Made by a program: the position numbers and the translations under genes. From NCBI GenBank assembly GCA_014529385.2, contig CM043952.1, positions 53,276,119 to 53,340,118 on the forward strand: 64,000 nt of DNA, written 5' to 3'. Of this stretch, positions 54,511 through 64,000 are shown in pieces (position 1 is the stretch's first letter; each line of letters begins with the position of its first letter). The notes under the pieces were generated by a model. That model was given only the letters and a program-made list of their open reading frames with translations, searched no databases and had not been told where the DNA came from. The stretch is from Adiantum capillus-veneris. Taxonomy: Eukaryota; Streptophyta; Polypodiopsida; Polypodiales; Pteridaceae.

Positions 54511-55023
54511 TGACAAGCACAAGATCGGTATAAGAAATACGCTGATAAGAAATGTCGGCACGTTACCTTCGAAGAAGGGGAGGAAGTATTTTTACGGGTG
54601 CAAAAACATTCAGAAAGTTTGAAAACTGGACCGACACCCAAATTATCTCCCCAATATTGTGGGCCTTTCAAAATACTCAAGCGAGTTGGTGATCGTGCCT
54701 ACAGACTACTCCTACCATCACACTCTCGCATTCATCCGGTGTTTCATGTAAGCCGTCTACGAAAGCGGTTACATGGGGATGGCAACGTCATTGACCAACA
54801 GGTTTTGGTTGTTTACATTGAACCTCCTACGTTATCGCATGAACCTGAACGTGTCATGGATTATCATGAGTTGCGTACACGCCATCATGTACGACAACAA
54901 GCCTTAATCAAGTGGAAAGACCGACTTGAAGAAGGTGCCACTTGGGAAAACATTAGTATTCTTAAGAAGAAGTTTCCCACTTTTGTTTTCGAGGACGAAA
55001 ACTCTTCTTTAAGGGAGGAGTAA
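54511..55023 (+). pseudogene. integrase end and chromodomain-like region of element B
   Basis: The sequence GPFKILKRVGDRAYRLLLP then HPVFHVSRLRKRL marks the integrase C-terminal barrel. The end RQQALIKWKDRLEEGATWEN with FPTFVFED is a chromodomain-like block as in plant chromoviruses, which helps direct integration. Stop TAA at 55021 coincides with the LTR start. Confidence 0.85.
55008..55023 (+). promoter_or_regulatory. polypurine tract of element B
   Basis: TTTAAGGGAGGAGTAA immediately precedes the TGTCAGGACA start of the 3' LTR. Confidence 0.8.
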
Positions 55024-55195
55024 TGTCAGGACATGGGTCCTGTACCCTAAGAACTAGGTTAGTCAGGGACTACGGCCAAGGGGTCGGGTTAGGCAGTGTG
55101 GAAAGGGGATCCGTCTAGGGCAAGGGGCTAGGAGCCCACCTATAAAGGGAGGTTGGGAGGAGGATCCAGGAGAGCCTAGTTGCCTAGTTCTTACA
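55024..55195 (+). repeat. 3' LTR of element B
   Basis: 172 bp, colinear with the 5' copy, followed by the TATGG target duplication at 55196-55200. Confidence 0.93.
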
Positions 55196-55200
55196 TATGG

Positions 55201-56289
55201 CAAAAGAAACCTTCAATGCTAACTTGGTCCTTCACTAATCCTCTTTTTGAGGATTCAAGCTTACTTTTACCTGAAGAAATGTTTGTAGTAAGCACAAGAA
55301 TGTAAAAAGTCAAGTCGCCAGGGTGCAAAAAACACTCTTTGGCATAGTCAGAGTCGGGTTGTTGAGCCATAAAATGAGCAAAGTATTAGACCCAAAGCTT
55401 CAAGTCATATTAAACTCTGTGCTAAGAGTCGTAGTTATTAGGCTTATGCTCAAGCTGGAAGAGTTGAGCATATCTAATTCATGTCGCTCATGCTGGATGA
55501 GATGAGCATAAGAGTTGAAGTCTATTAACTTACAATTGGTGGAGTGTAGTAGAGTCCAACACTCACGCATAATGCACAATGAGATGAGAGCACATATCCT
55601 CATCAACAAAAACCATTCTTAAAGGGGTGCCAGCTTGCAAAGCCATGTCATATGCTTTTATAGCTACACCATCTTTCTGAAGAACCCCTCAAAATCTTTC
55701 TTGCACAACATATGGTTTTCCATGCATTTCTGTGTATGCATAAATAGGATGTCTCACCATTGGACATATGCATTAGACACTCTTTTTTGCTTCCACCTAT
55801 GCACCTTGAGTGGACTACAACAGGCAAAAAATGTTCCATCATGCTACCCTTTCATATTTGCTGCCTTTTTAATTCCATATCTATCAACAAATAATCCCTT
55901 CAGTACTTTATTAATATTTTCCATGCTAATAAGTACTCAAATAAGGCGCTTATCCCAAAGGCACTTTTTTCCCACTGGGTTTTTTCCCTTTGGTCATCTA
56001 GGTATTAGACCCTAATTTAGAATCTCATCATTCTACTTCCCTTGTATATACTTTTCATAAATAAACATCAGCCTCATCATTATGCTATGGCAACGGACAA
56101 ATGCAACATCATCTCTCACATCAGACATATTGGAACCAATGAAGATGCTGCAGCAAATCGAACCTCATCAACAAATCCAACGACCAATGAAGAAATCAGC
56201 CCACAACAACCAATCAAAAACCTTCCCTTGCCTCCACGGACACTTTTTGACAGTGGCCAAGGACGGGCACTAAAATAGGAAGGGGGGAA
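55201..56289 (+). other. 3' internal region of element A with polypurine tract
   Basis: It resumes element A after insertion B. The frame near 56042-56278 is Asn/Thr/Pro-rich and could be the tail of the A polyprotein, but no domain is seen. The tract ATAGGAAGGGGGGAA at 56275-56289 directly precedes the 3' LTR. Confidence 0.6.
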
Positions 56290-57050
56290 TGTTAACTGAG
56301 TCAACGTCAGTTAACAGAAGCTGCTAAAGACCGAAGATGTACGAATGCACATCGAGGATGAATGCAAAGAAGCAGTAAAGATTTGAGTTACACATTTTTC
56401 ACGTTTTTCTAAAATGGTCACGTATTGTAAATTCCTGATTTATTTCAAGACATTGTAATATTTTAATGTGTTACGGGCTCAATGCGAGTTCCAAGTTGTA
56501 AAGAATAGGTCACTTACTGTGCCTAGGTTGCAGATTCAGTAAGTGGTGAGCCCTAAAGGCCTTGGGCGCCTGGACATTGCATATTTTTAACCTAGGTATA
56601 TAAGGCAGTGTGTAAAAGAAATGAGGGTTCTCAAGTCATTTGTTGAAAGTACTCTTAGGTGAGAGCTCTTGAGGTGTGTAGCTATGGAGTCCTTGAGCTT
56701 CTCCTTGCTCATGAGACTTGATTAACACTAATCAATGATTCATTCTCTCTCACTATGCCTCTCTCTTATTTCTTATGATTGCCTATGATGCTTAGATTAA
56801 CTAGATCTTAACTAATTTGTGGTTAATCCCTCTCTAATCTTGTGTGATTGCCTTCTTTTGCTTGTGTGTGCATGTAGGTTTGATTGGAGTGTGGTGCTCG
56901 ATAGATCTATGTGTGTGTGCTTGCGATTAGTGTGTTGCATGATAGGATTACTGTTGTGTGCATCTTGCAATCGTAGTGTGTGTGAGTTGATTAGAGGTGA
57001 AGAGAAGTGGATATGGAGATTGCCCTTCATTGCGGCTTTGCTCCTCCATA
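56290..57050 (+). repeat. truncated 3' LTR of element A
   Basis: TGTTAACTGAGTCAACG to GCTCCTCCATA, colinear with 21198-22345 but with a single minisatellite unit. It ends where the sequence folds back on itself (57044-57061). Confidence 0.88.
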
Positions 57051-57061
57051 TCCACTTCTCT
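57001..57061. repeat. 18-bp perfect inverted repeat at the LTR break
   Basis: AGAGAAGTGGATATGGAG at 57001-57018 is followed by its exact complement at 57044-57061. The left arm and loop belong to the LTR; the right arm replaces LTR sequence. Confidence 0.95.
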
Positions 57062-57065
57062 TTAC

Positions 57066-57142
57066 GACAAGAACGTCTTTTAGAGTCAGAGTGAGAAATT
57101 CTCGCTCTCTGTCTCACTCTGACTCTAAAAGACGTTCTTGTC
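57066..57142. repeat. 31-bp perfect inverted repeat, 15-base loop
   Basis: The left arm starts GACAAGAACGTCTTTTAG (57066-57096) and the right arm ends with its exact complement (57112-57142). It lies four bases after the preceding inverted repeat. Confidence 0.95.
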
Positions 57143-57388
57143 TATGAGAGAGAACTCATGTTTGCCAAAACCCGACGTCTATTGTATATTTTAACCGATT
57201 GCAAAATCTTGACCAAATTTCAAGCTTGCCTTTTTAAGACAATTGGCAAAATGTCATAAGTTTTAGTGTAAATATTGACAAATGCTTCAATTTTTTATTT
57301 TTATTTTTTGTTAAAGACCGGTAGAGTTGTAAGTAAAGTCTTATTTTCTTAGCCATGGAAAAAGGTTTTTGACAAGATTTGGAGAGAA

Positions 57389-57431
<43 letters not shown>

Positions 57432-57434
57432 CCC

Positions 57435-57466
<32 letters not shown>

Positions 57467-57747
57467 ATCTTTCAGTGCCGTAGTGATTCGCGCTAGCTAT
57501 TTGCTTCTCAACACGCATCTATGCACACACACACAATGAAACTCATAGCTCGCAACTTGAGCAACAATTGCAATCTTATGTGTGCAAATTCTTGCAAAGA
57601 GAAGACAAGATGATGCTTTTTCACCCCCTATAGCTCAAACAAGCTCACCTTTTTAAGTGAGCTCGTTGACGTATCAAAGTCCAAGAGGCTTCCAAAACAC
57701 GAATTTTCCCTCTTGAAGTGATGAACTAATTCTAGAAGTGTTTCATG

Positions 57748-57781
<34 letters not shown>

Positions 57782-58204
57782 AAGTTACTTGATTCACCTT
57801 TGTTTTTGACTCTCTTGAGGAGGTTTGAAAGGAGAAGAGTGGGTAAGTATTAAGGTGGCGATTAGAAAAAAAATAGGACGACTTTCAAGACCTACAGGTC
57901 CGGAAGGTAGTGAGAGAGAGCATATGGGAAGAGAAACTAATGCGGAGGTTGATGATATTGTGGCCATGGGAGAGCTCTCTTTGACACTTTTCTTCCTTCT
58001 CATCCTTTCCCATTTCCTCCTCAGTCCCCCTTCTCTGCTAGGCCTACTCTACCCCTCGTGCACCCTTTCTCTCTCTTACTAGTAGCGGGTGGCTTTATTA
58101 CGGTGCCCCCAACACCTTCAACTCCAACATTCTCGTGGGATGATATTAGCTAACTAGTTATTTAATAGTAGACCATTGGACCATGCAAAAGTGAAAGGAT
58201 GTTG
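57143..58204. other. leader-like relic of element A family, microsatellites
   Basis: 57180-57470 follows the same order of words as the leader of A at 24120-24420 (AGCTTGCCTT, GTTTTAGTGTAA, CGGTAGAG, then CT-rich and GT/CA repeats). Microsatellites: (CT)n 57389-57427, (GT)n 57440-57467 and (GT)n 57751-57781. No gene recognised in 57790-58204. Confidence 0.55.
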
Positions 58205-58605
58205 ACGACACATGTTTTGAAAAGACTAAGTGCCCTTGTCATTTTACCAACAAGGGACCTTGCTATTTAGGTCAAGGGAGTCGTTGATGTCATTGCCCCA
58301 ACAATTGGGTTGTTTGTGGGGATGGCCATTGGACAAACACAAATTTCCAACGAAGCTATAGAGCTAATTGAGCTTCCAAGAAAGTCTGTCCATAGCTTTA
58401 GAAAAGCAAAGGTTGAGCTTTGGGATTCTATTAATAGTCTTGTACACATTTGTGACAACACTAGGTCGCTTGATGGATCACATTACAAGCACGCACGGAT
58501 TCACATCAGAACACTTGTGCTATTTGGTGATTGATGAAAGTGATAGGCTTTTAAGGCACGCTTACCAAGATTGGTTGACACATACTTTAAACAAAATAGT
58601 CACAA
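58205..58605 (+). pseudogene. DEAD-box helicase fragment, RH1/DDX51-like
   Basis: The plus strand gives LSALVILPTRDLAI (motif Ia) and VVDVIAPTIGLFVGMAIGQ. After a frameshift it gives [20 protein letters not shown] (motif Ib, Pro changed to Leu) and [19 protein letters not shown] (motif II, DESD for D-E-x-D). These blocks, in this order, match plant RH1-type RNA helicases thought to act in ribosome biogenesis. An in-frame TAG follows LAI, and the part between GQ and TLGR is out of frame. Motif I and the C-terminal helicase lobe are absent. It is a dead gene fragment, perhaps carried here by a transposon. Confidence 0.75.
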
Positions 58606-59334
58606 AGGGTCAATCTAAATAACCACTACTGAAAGGACTTCAGCATGGTTTTGATGGGGCTAATCATTGTCATGCCATGAAAAGCTCGGGCGACTCACTC
58701 AAAAATATGTAGAATAACATGTGATTTCAATGAAAGGGGTTAATTTCTCTTATGAACTTACAGAAAGTATACATACATGATGGTGTTTTAAATTGAAAAT
58801 TGAAAATTGAAAATTTTTGCACGCAAGGGGTCTTTTTATTGAGAAGAGTGGCACATAAGGGGTCTCTATATACTTTAAAAAAAGTATAACAGGGGTTTTT
58901 ATAAATACATCTTGAATGCACGTGCTATAAATGGCTCTATATAGTGACCCACCCTAGTGAAAATAGTTTTACTAACCACTTTAAGAAGGGATCCAGCTAA
59001 AATATCACAAATGAAACTGTGTTTTCCATTGCTTTACGCATGAGAAAGTCCCACGAATCGTCATTCAACTCACAAAGTGATGAATGATCACAGGCTTCAT
59101 TTTGATTAGCATCTAAATATCTGTGCTAGTAGTCATATGTTTTCACACTCAATGAGTCACTAACTTTCTCACAATAAACAAAGCAATTTTGTGCAAACAC
59201 ACACTTTGCCTATGCTCAACAAAGAATAATCAATTCATATTAAAGTAACAAACAAGAAAGAAATCGTCTTATCTCTTTTCTCAAGCTAATCACATGCGAT
59301 GTCCCCTTGCAACCAAAATGGATTTGATACCAAA
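58606..59334. other. unknown sequence next to element F, possible copia leader
   Basis: No ORF. Just left of the F LTR the minus strand reads TTTGGTATCAAATCC, close to an initiator Met primer site, so 58700-59334 may be the leader of a second F copy arranged in tandem. Confidence 0.4.
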
Positions 59335-59593
59335 TGTGAGAGGCACTAGTCTCACAAAGATAGCAGTGTTGGAGTTAGGGTTGCAGAGAAACGCACACAG
59401 CTTGGAGAAGACGAAGGAAGCTCAAGGCACACAATAGAGAGTGTGTTACTTAGTGTGCAATGGAAAGATAGATAGCCCTAGAGTGATGGGCGTATATACA
59501 ATGCTCGGGGGGAAAAACCTCCTAAAGAGGGAAAAAATGCCCTGGCAGTCCTAGTGCGTTCACACACATCACTACCACATGTATATGGTAACA
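59335..59593 (-). repeat. 3' LTR of element F
   Basis: On the plus strand it starts TGTGAGAGGCACTAGTCTC and ends TATGGTAACA, 259 bp. On the minus strand the polypurine tract CTAGGGGGGATT (59605-59594) precedes it. The first bases contain a small hairpin, GTGAGA-8 bases-TCTCAC. Confidence 0.8.
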
Positions 59594-59601
59594 AATCCCC
59601 C

Positions 59602-61060
59602 CTAGAGTGATGCGGTGAATGACATGAGTAAAGGCAAGTTCCATGCCTTGAGGACATGATTTGCCCACAAAGGGGAGTAAGCCCAAAGCTTTTTGAAAAG
59701 CTTCAAGCTTCTCACGAGACAATGCCTTTGTGAAAAGATATGCAAGGTTGTCCTGTGTATGCACATAAGCCAAGCTGCTCTGACTGTCAGTGTAGATAGT
59801 GTTGGCAGTGTCCTGTCCAACACCCAAATCAGCATAAGGCATCTGAGCCATACACACTCAACCGTAGCTATGAAGACTGCCCTATACTCAGCCTCACAAC
59901 TCAAAGTGGCCACAGTAGGTTGCTTCTTGCTCAACCATGATATACATGAACTGCCAAGCATGAAACAAAAACCACTTGTGGACAGTCGCGTGTCAAAACA
60001 ACCAGCCCAATCTGAGTCCAAAAAAGCATGTAAGTCTGGCGGCAATGATCCCCCCTTGGGATAAAACAAGCCAAGATGTAAAGTGCCACTAAGGTAGCAG
60101 AAAATCCTCTTGATAGCCTACCAATGCTTAGACCCTGGGCTATGCATAAATCTACTGACCTGTGAGACTGCAAACTGAATATCCGACCTCATGTTGCATA
60201 CATAAATGAGGCAGCCAATAGTAGTTTGGTAAGAGTGACATCAGCAGGATTGCCAGCATCATGTAGACTCAACTTCAAACTTGTTTCCATGGGAGTGGCA
60301 ATAGGTTTGCAATCCTCAAGTCCAAACTTACATAGCAATGTCTCTATGTAACTTTTCTGACACAAGGCAATACCACCATCACACTGCTTAAACTGTATAC
60401 CCAAGTAATGATGCAACATCCCCAAATCTTTCATCTTAAAAGTAGCATTCAGATCAGCCTTAAATCCAGCAATATGTCTCTCATTTGGTCCAGTGATCAA
60501 CAAATCATCGACATAAAGAACCACAATGAGAAGTACATCACCCTCACGCTTTACATACAATGTGCCTTTCTGTTGGACTGTTACGAACGCCTCGTTTGAG
60601 CAAATGAGTGTCAACTTTCTCATACCAAGCACGAGGAGATTGCTTCAACCCATACAAAGCCTTCTTACATTTGCACACTTTGTCCTCTTGTCCTTCTATG
60701 ACAAAACAACGAGGTTGCGTTACATAAACTTCCTCAAATAAATCACCATTCAAGAAAGCAGTAACAATGTCTGATTGATGTACATCCCAACCAAAATGAG
60801 CTGCCAATGCACATAGAAAATGCACGGTAGTCATACGATAACTGGGAGCAAAAGTCACTTCATAATCTATGCCTTTTTGTTGTGCATAACCCTTTGCAAC
60901 AAGTCGAGCCTTATGGCGATCGCGATCTCACCATCCGGTTTGCGTTTCAACTTGTAAACCCACTTTGTACAAATGGCCTTTTTGCTAGGAGGCAAATCAC
61001 ATAAAGTCTATGTGTCATTCTCTATAAGTGCATCATATTCTGATTGCATGGCAGCCATTC
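59602..61060 (-). pseudogene. RT and RNase H of element F
   Basis: Blocks on the minus strand: KAICTKWVYKLKRKPDGE-like RT start (about 60990), FGWDVHQSDIVTAFLNGDL, KKALYGLKQSPRAWYEKV, the catalytic YVDD in LIVVLYVDDLLITG, and LHHYLGIQFKQCDGGIALCQ. RNase H follows with AFLDSDWAGCFDTRLSTSGF and LSCEAEYRAV, both with the active-site acids. Frames change near 60870, 60600 and 60170. These enzymes would make and process the cDNA. Confidence 0.9.
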
Positions 61061-61923
61061 AATTTTCTGAATTCTGTGCTTCATCAAAAGACAGAGGCTC
61101 CTCAACACCATGTAAGCTAGACACAGCCAAAGCATAACAATCTAATGCATAAGATGCATGGCGAGAGCCTGAACGAGTACGACTAGACAAAGGTGCATCC
61201 AATTTACTGTCACGCAAAGTGTGCACCAACCATTTTGGCATACCTCTAGCCTGCTCATTTTCAGCCCTTTCCTCATCAAGTACATCATGTACATCTGCAT
61301 CAGAAATAGACCGACCTTCAACATTTTTAGAAATCCCATAGGCTATACATTTGCCTCATTGAAACTTACATTCGTATTTCCACCACTGAAAAGAGGCAAC
61401 AAAGTGTCATAAATGTCCTGTGAGCTTACATTACTGTCTCTAGTACATGACAGCAAGGGCTGAACAAAATCTTCCACAAACACTACATCCCATGAAACCA
61501 GAATACGTTTTGTTTACAGATGATACAACTTGTAACCTTTGCTTTCAGCACTATAACCAGCAAAACACATTTGACAGCCCTATCATCCAATTTTCTACGC
61601 TGTGTTTGTGGCACCAAAGCATATGCCAAACAGCCAAAAACACGCATGTGCTCAATAGAAGGCTTTCTATCATGCCATGCTTCATATGGAGTAATAGACT
61701 ACAAAGCTTTCGTAGGACACCTATTTAGTACATAAGTGGCACACATGATGGCCTCAAGCCAAAAAGAATGCGGCAAAGCTTGACTTTTGACAATACATCG
61801 TGCCATTTCCGTAAGTGACCTGTGTTTCCTCTCAGCAACACCATTTTGCTGAGGTGTATAAGGCATTGTACATTGGTGTTTTATCCCACGACTAGAGAAA
61901 AATGCATTGAATTCATGAGACAT
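61061..61923 (-). pseudogene. integrase end and linker of element F
   Basis: 61923-61699 is open and reads YTPQQNGVAERKHRSLTEMA with the catalytic Glu, then LPHSFWLEAIMCATYVLNRC. The following linker (61700-61061) is decayed, with short readable pieces such as KTLGYKLYHL-type text and RSGSRHASYALDCYALAV. Confidence 0.85.
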
Positions 61924-61935
61924 ATACTCCCCCCC

Positions 61936-63315
61936 TCAATCGGAACGGAGGGTTCCCATAGTACATTTCGAGACATTTTCAGCCATAGCCAGAAATTGTT
62001 TGAAGCACATAAAAACTTCGGACTTCGCTTTAAGCGGAAATACCCATGCATGCCTGGAGTAATCATCAATAAAAGTCACGAAGTAAAGGTAATTGCCCAA
62101 GGACGGAGTTTGCATGGACCCACAAACATCACTATGCACAAGCTGAAACTTGCATGTGGCCCGAACTGAACCATCGTTTGGAAACTTAGAACGTTGCATC
62201 TTACCCAAAATACAGCCTTCACAAACATGTTTGACAGGTGCTTCAAGAGGCGGCAAAGAAGCAACCTTATCAGATTTCTGCAAACGAAGCAAACTGGCAA
62301 AATTCAGATGACCAAAACGTGCATGCCAAAGTTTTGCATTTGAAATAGCCCTTGAATATGCAACAGCATTTGCACAATTTTGTCCACACTTGTCATACAA
62401 AGTGAGCTTATACATCCCACGACACAAAAGGCCAGATGCAACAATTTCATCACCAAAACTGAGATCATGAACTGTACATCTGTCATCCACAAATTTGACT
62501 ACAAGTCCAAGTCCAGCAAGTGCAGATACAGATAAGAGATTCTTCTTGATCCCAGGTACATAAAGTGCATCAACAAGTGTGAATGAACTGCCATTAGCAG
62601 CAATTAGCACAATCTTTTCAACTCCCTGAACCGGATAAGAGGCATTGTTGGCACAAGTGACTGAATTCCCATGAGGGATAGACTCGAGAGAGGTGAACAA
62701 TTCATGATGTGAGGTAATGTGCTTTGTAGCACCATTGTCGAAATACCACACATGTGAATCTGGAGCAAGTGATAAGCATGCATCATGGACAACAGGATTG
62801 TAAGTGCACTCTGCACTAAAAGCCCATTGTGCATCAACATCAGCAACACAGTCTCCTTTTACAGAAGACTCAACAATGGCTGCATTTGTAGTGGAACCAG
62901 CATTTGCAGTGGAACCACCCTCTTTCTTCTTAGCCTCTTTAGCCTTCAACTTAGGACACGACTTGATTAAGTGATCATTAGATTTACAATAATGGCAACG
63001 TGTTTTCTTTTTGACCTTATCACTAGAATTTCCAGATGAATTGTTGCAAGCAGAAGCATTAGGAATAGAATTTTTTCCACTCACAGCAGAACCATAAGGA
63101 GTGGCTGTATTGCTGTTACCATCCTTTCTCTGAGAAGCAATAAAAGCCTGTTCAATTGCACGCTGCCTAGTCCCATTTTTTCTAGAAAGTGACTCTTGCA
63201 ACAACAATGTGCATAATCCATCAAACTTGACAACTTCATTTCCTTGGGTCATAAGTCTCCAAGTACTAGCAAAAGTCTGGTAAGAATCTGGTAAGGCATC
63301 AAGAACAGTCTGCAC
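61936..63315 (-). CDS. gag end, protease and integrase start of element F
   Basis: 459 open codons. A Gag end (VLDALPDSYQTFASTWRLM) leads to the zinc knuckle CHYCKSNDHLIKSC. The protease follows with HVWYFDNGATKHITSH (D-N-G-A for the usual D-S-G-A). The pre-integrase block is next, then HHCC (WHARFGHLNFASLLRLQ; HVCEGCILGK) and the core Asp residues in LVHSDVCGSM and FIDDYSRHAWVF. The frame ends just before the third core block, which continues at 61923 in another frame. The Met is internal. Confidence 0.9.
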   Translation of the reverse strand: MQTVLDALPDSYQTFASTWRLMTQGNEVVKFDGLCTLLLQESLSRKNGTRQRAIEQAFIASQRKDGNSNTATPYGSAVSGKNSIPNASACNNSSGNSSDKVKKKTRCHYCKSNDHLIKSCPKLKAKEAKKKEGGSTANAGSTTNAAIVESSVKGDCVADVDAQWAFSAECTYNPVVHDACLSLAPDSHVWYFDNGATKHITSHHELFTSLESIPHGNSVTCANNASYPVQGVEKIVLIAANGSSFTLVDALYVPGIKKNLLSVSALAGLGLVVKFVDDRCTVHDLSFGDEIVASGLLCRGMYKLTLYDKCGQNCANAVAYSRAISNAKLWHARFGHLNFASLLRLQKSDKVASLPPLEAPVKHVCEGCILGKMQRSKFPNDGSVRATCKFQLVHSDVCGSMQTPSLGNYLYFVTFIDDYSRHAWVFPLKAKSEVFMCFKQFLAMAENVSKCTMGTLRSD

Positions 63316-63535
63316 AAGGGAACTGTCTGAAATGACTTCACCTGCAGAAATAAGTTGCTCATTGATATCCTTGACACTAGCAAGGAAAGTGCCATATCAT
63401 CTTCCTTATGCATAATCTTCGACTCCAGCTCTTTACGCAACAAAGCAATTTTAGCCTCATTGCGACTTGCAGAAAGACCAGCCAAAATATCCCAAGCGTG
63501 TTTTGCAGATTTTGCTGAGAAATAAGTCATGTAGG
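63249..63535 (-). pseudogene. gag N-terminal piece of element F
   Basis: The frame gives SAKSAKHAWDILAGLSASRN and IALLRKELESKIMHKEDDM, typical copia gag (UBN2-like) text. The frame then shifts into the one at 63315. Homology ends at about 63535. Confidence 0.8.
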
Positions 63536-64000
63536 ACTTTATCCTCTAGTGGGAGTATTTTGGATGGATTTACCAAACATTCAAGCAATGCCCTCATGGC
63601 CAATTGTGGTTTTAAGGGTGAACTTGGGATGTGATTAAGTCCTTTGGCAATTAAGCTTTGAATTTGTGGATTAACCATAAATTTTTGATCGATTATGCAT
63701 ACATGCGTTCCAAGATAAAGTTTTTTTGAAAGCCCAGAAACTTGTTGCAAAGACACATAGATGATTTTCTTCATACAAAAAGTCAAAACTATAATTTTTT
63801 AAATATAGAATCACAATATATCTAACCAATCACCAATATCCACCCAATCCACATCTTTAATCAAGTCTTCACTGCCAAAACATGTTACAAAAGATATCGA
63901 GAAAATACTTTTTGAAAGAAAGTAGTCAAAAAAGTTACAAATAGGTATGTACAAAAAAGAGGTTTTTATCCTCCATATGTGTAATTAGGCATCTTTTTCC
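63536..64000. other. unrecognised flank of element F
   Basis: AT-rich, no frame that I can assign. It is not the expected copia gag start, so F is truncated here. Confidence 0.5.

Larger units (their letters stand above)
29656..55195 (+). mobile_element. element B: Ty3/gypsy chromovirus, host of nested C
   Basis: Identical-length LTRs (29656-29827 and 55024-55195, 172 bp, TGTCAGGACA...TTCTTACA) are flanked by perfect TATGG duplications at 29651-29655 and 55196-55200. It has an initiator Met primer site, gag with a zinc knuckle, protease, RT, RNase H, integrase and a chromodomain-like end. Two insertions split it: a solo LTR in gag (31098-31974) and element C in protease (32986-51712). The LTRs differ at about 12 positions by eye. 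Stops in RT and frameshifts in integrase make it inactive. It inserted into the coding part of element A. Confidence 0.92.
21198..57050 (+). mobile_element. element A: Athila/Tat-type LTR element without RT, host of nested B and C
   Basis: The 5' LTR at 21198-22496 and the truncated 3' LTR at 56290-57050 are colinear (TTAACTGAGTCAACG start, shared GATAGATCTATG minisatellite and GGATATGGAGATTGCCC end). The primer site after the 5' LTR is the Asp-type seen in Athila/Tat elements, and a polypurine tract precedes the 3' LTR. Removing chromovirus B (29656-55195 plus one target copy) leaves about 10 kb. The coding part (25831-29650) has repeat modules, a zinc knuckle, a protease-like tail and VW repeats but no RT, RNase H or integrase. 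The truncated 3' LTR prevents a target-duplication test. Confidence 0.8.
59335..63535 (-). mobile_element. element F: Ty1/copia retrotransposon, partial
   Basis: On the minus strand: gag (from 63535), zinc knuckle, protease, integrase, RT, RNase H, polypurine tract and 3' LTR (59593-59335). The order (integrase before RT) is that of Ty1/copia. The 5' end of gag and the 5' LTR are missing at 63535. Several frameshifts separate the blocks, but the catalytic residues of integrase, RT and RNase H remain readable. Confidence 0.9.

Noticed and set aside
57825-58082. 85-codon frame as exon 1 of the helicase fragment.
   Set aside because: Its text has no similarity that I recognise to RH1-type helicases, and it ends in a low-complexity Leu/Ser/Pro stretch.

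Overview
The window reads as nuclear DNA from a land plant, most likely a seed plant with a large, transposon-rich genome. The evidence is a first exon of a plastid-targeted ClpR1-like protein, a fragment of a plant-type DEAD-box helicase, and many plant-type Ty1/copia and Ty3/gypsy LTR retrotransposons primed by initiator-Met-type or Asp-type tRNAs. No rRNA, tRNA gene, CRISPR array or bacterial-style operon was seen. The species is not identifiable from what I can see.

Layout. 1-560: right part of a hAT-like DNA element carrying a 69-base poly-C run. 561-3086: minus-strand gypsy gag remnant split by a solo LTR (1133-2325, target duplication GGGAT). 3087-7656: Ty1/copia relic (integrase to start of RT) interrupted by a small hAT-like element (3456-3934) and by a deleted gypsy element E (4115-7567). 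7657-12625: minus-strand element D, which encodes only Gag and protease plus an unusual acidic tail. 12729-13020: gypsy integrase scrap. 14431-14659: exon 1 of a clpR1-like gene on the minus strand, the one good host-gene signal. 14700-21197: AT-rich sequence with no recognisable gene and one copia-type LTR (17887-18373).

21198-57050: a three-level nest. Outer element A (Asp-type primer site, about 1.3 kb LTR) carries repeat-module ORFs and no reverse transcriptase. It was entered by chromovirus B (29656-55195, 172-bp LTRs, target duplication TATGG). B was entered in gag by a solo LTR (31098-31974) and in protease by giant element C (32986-51712, minus strand, about 0.92 kb LTRs, target duplication ATGGA). 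By eye LTR divergence agrees with this order: C about 2%, B about 7%.

57001-57142 holds two adjacent near-perfect hairpins at the truncated end of A. 58205-58605 is a pseudogene fragment of an RH1/DDX51-type helicase. 59335-63535 is a minus-strand Ty1/copia element F with recognisable catalytic motifs but several frame breaks.

The most unusual object is element C. Its pol frame has two tandem HHCC integrase zinc-binding modules and continues past integrase into a second retropepsin-like domain followed by VW-x-R/K repeats. It also has a 1.1-kaa coiled-coil 3' ORF, an N-terminal ORF built from a Y-x-D-x-x-G-x-x-Y module, and a perfect palindrome recurring at about 298 bp in both spacers. Element A carries the same modules (Y-x-D-x-x-G, CCHC, protease-like tail, VW repeats) without RT or integrase, so it looks like a non-autonomous relative or partner of a C-like family. 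All elements show inactivating changes, many of the C-to-T type, so the window is a record of dead insertions rather than a working system.
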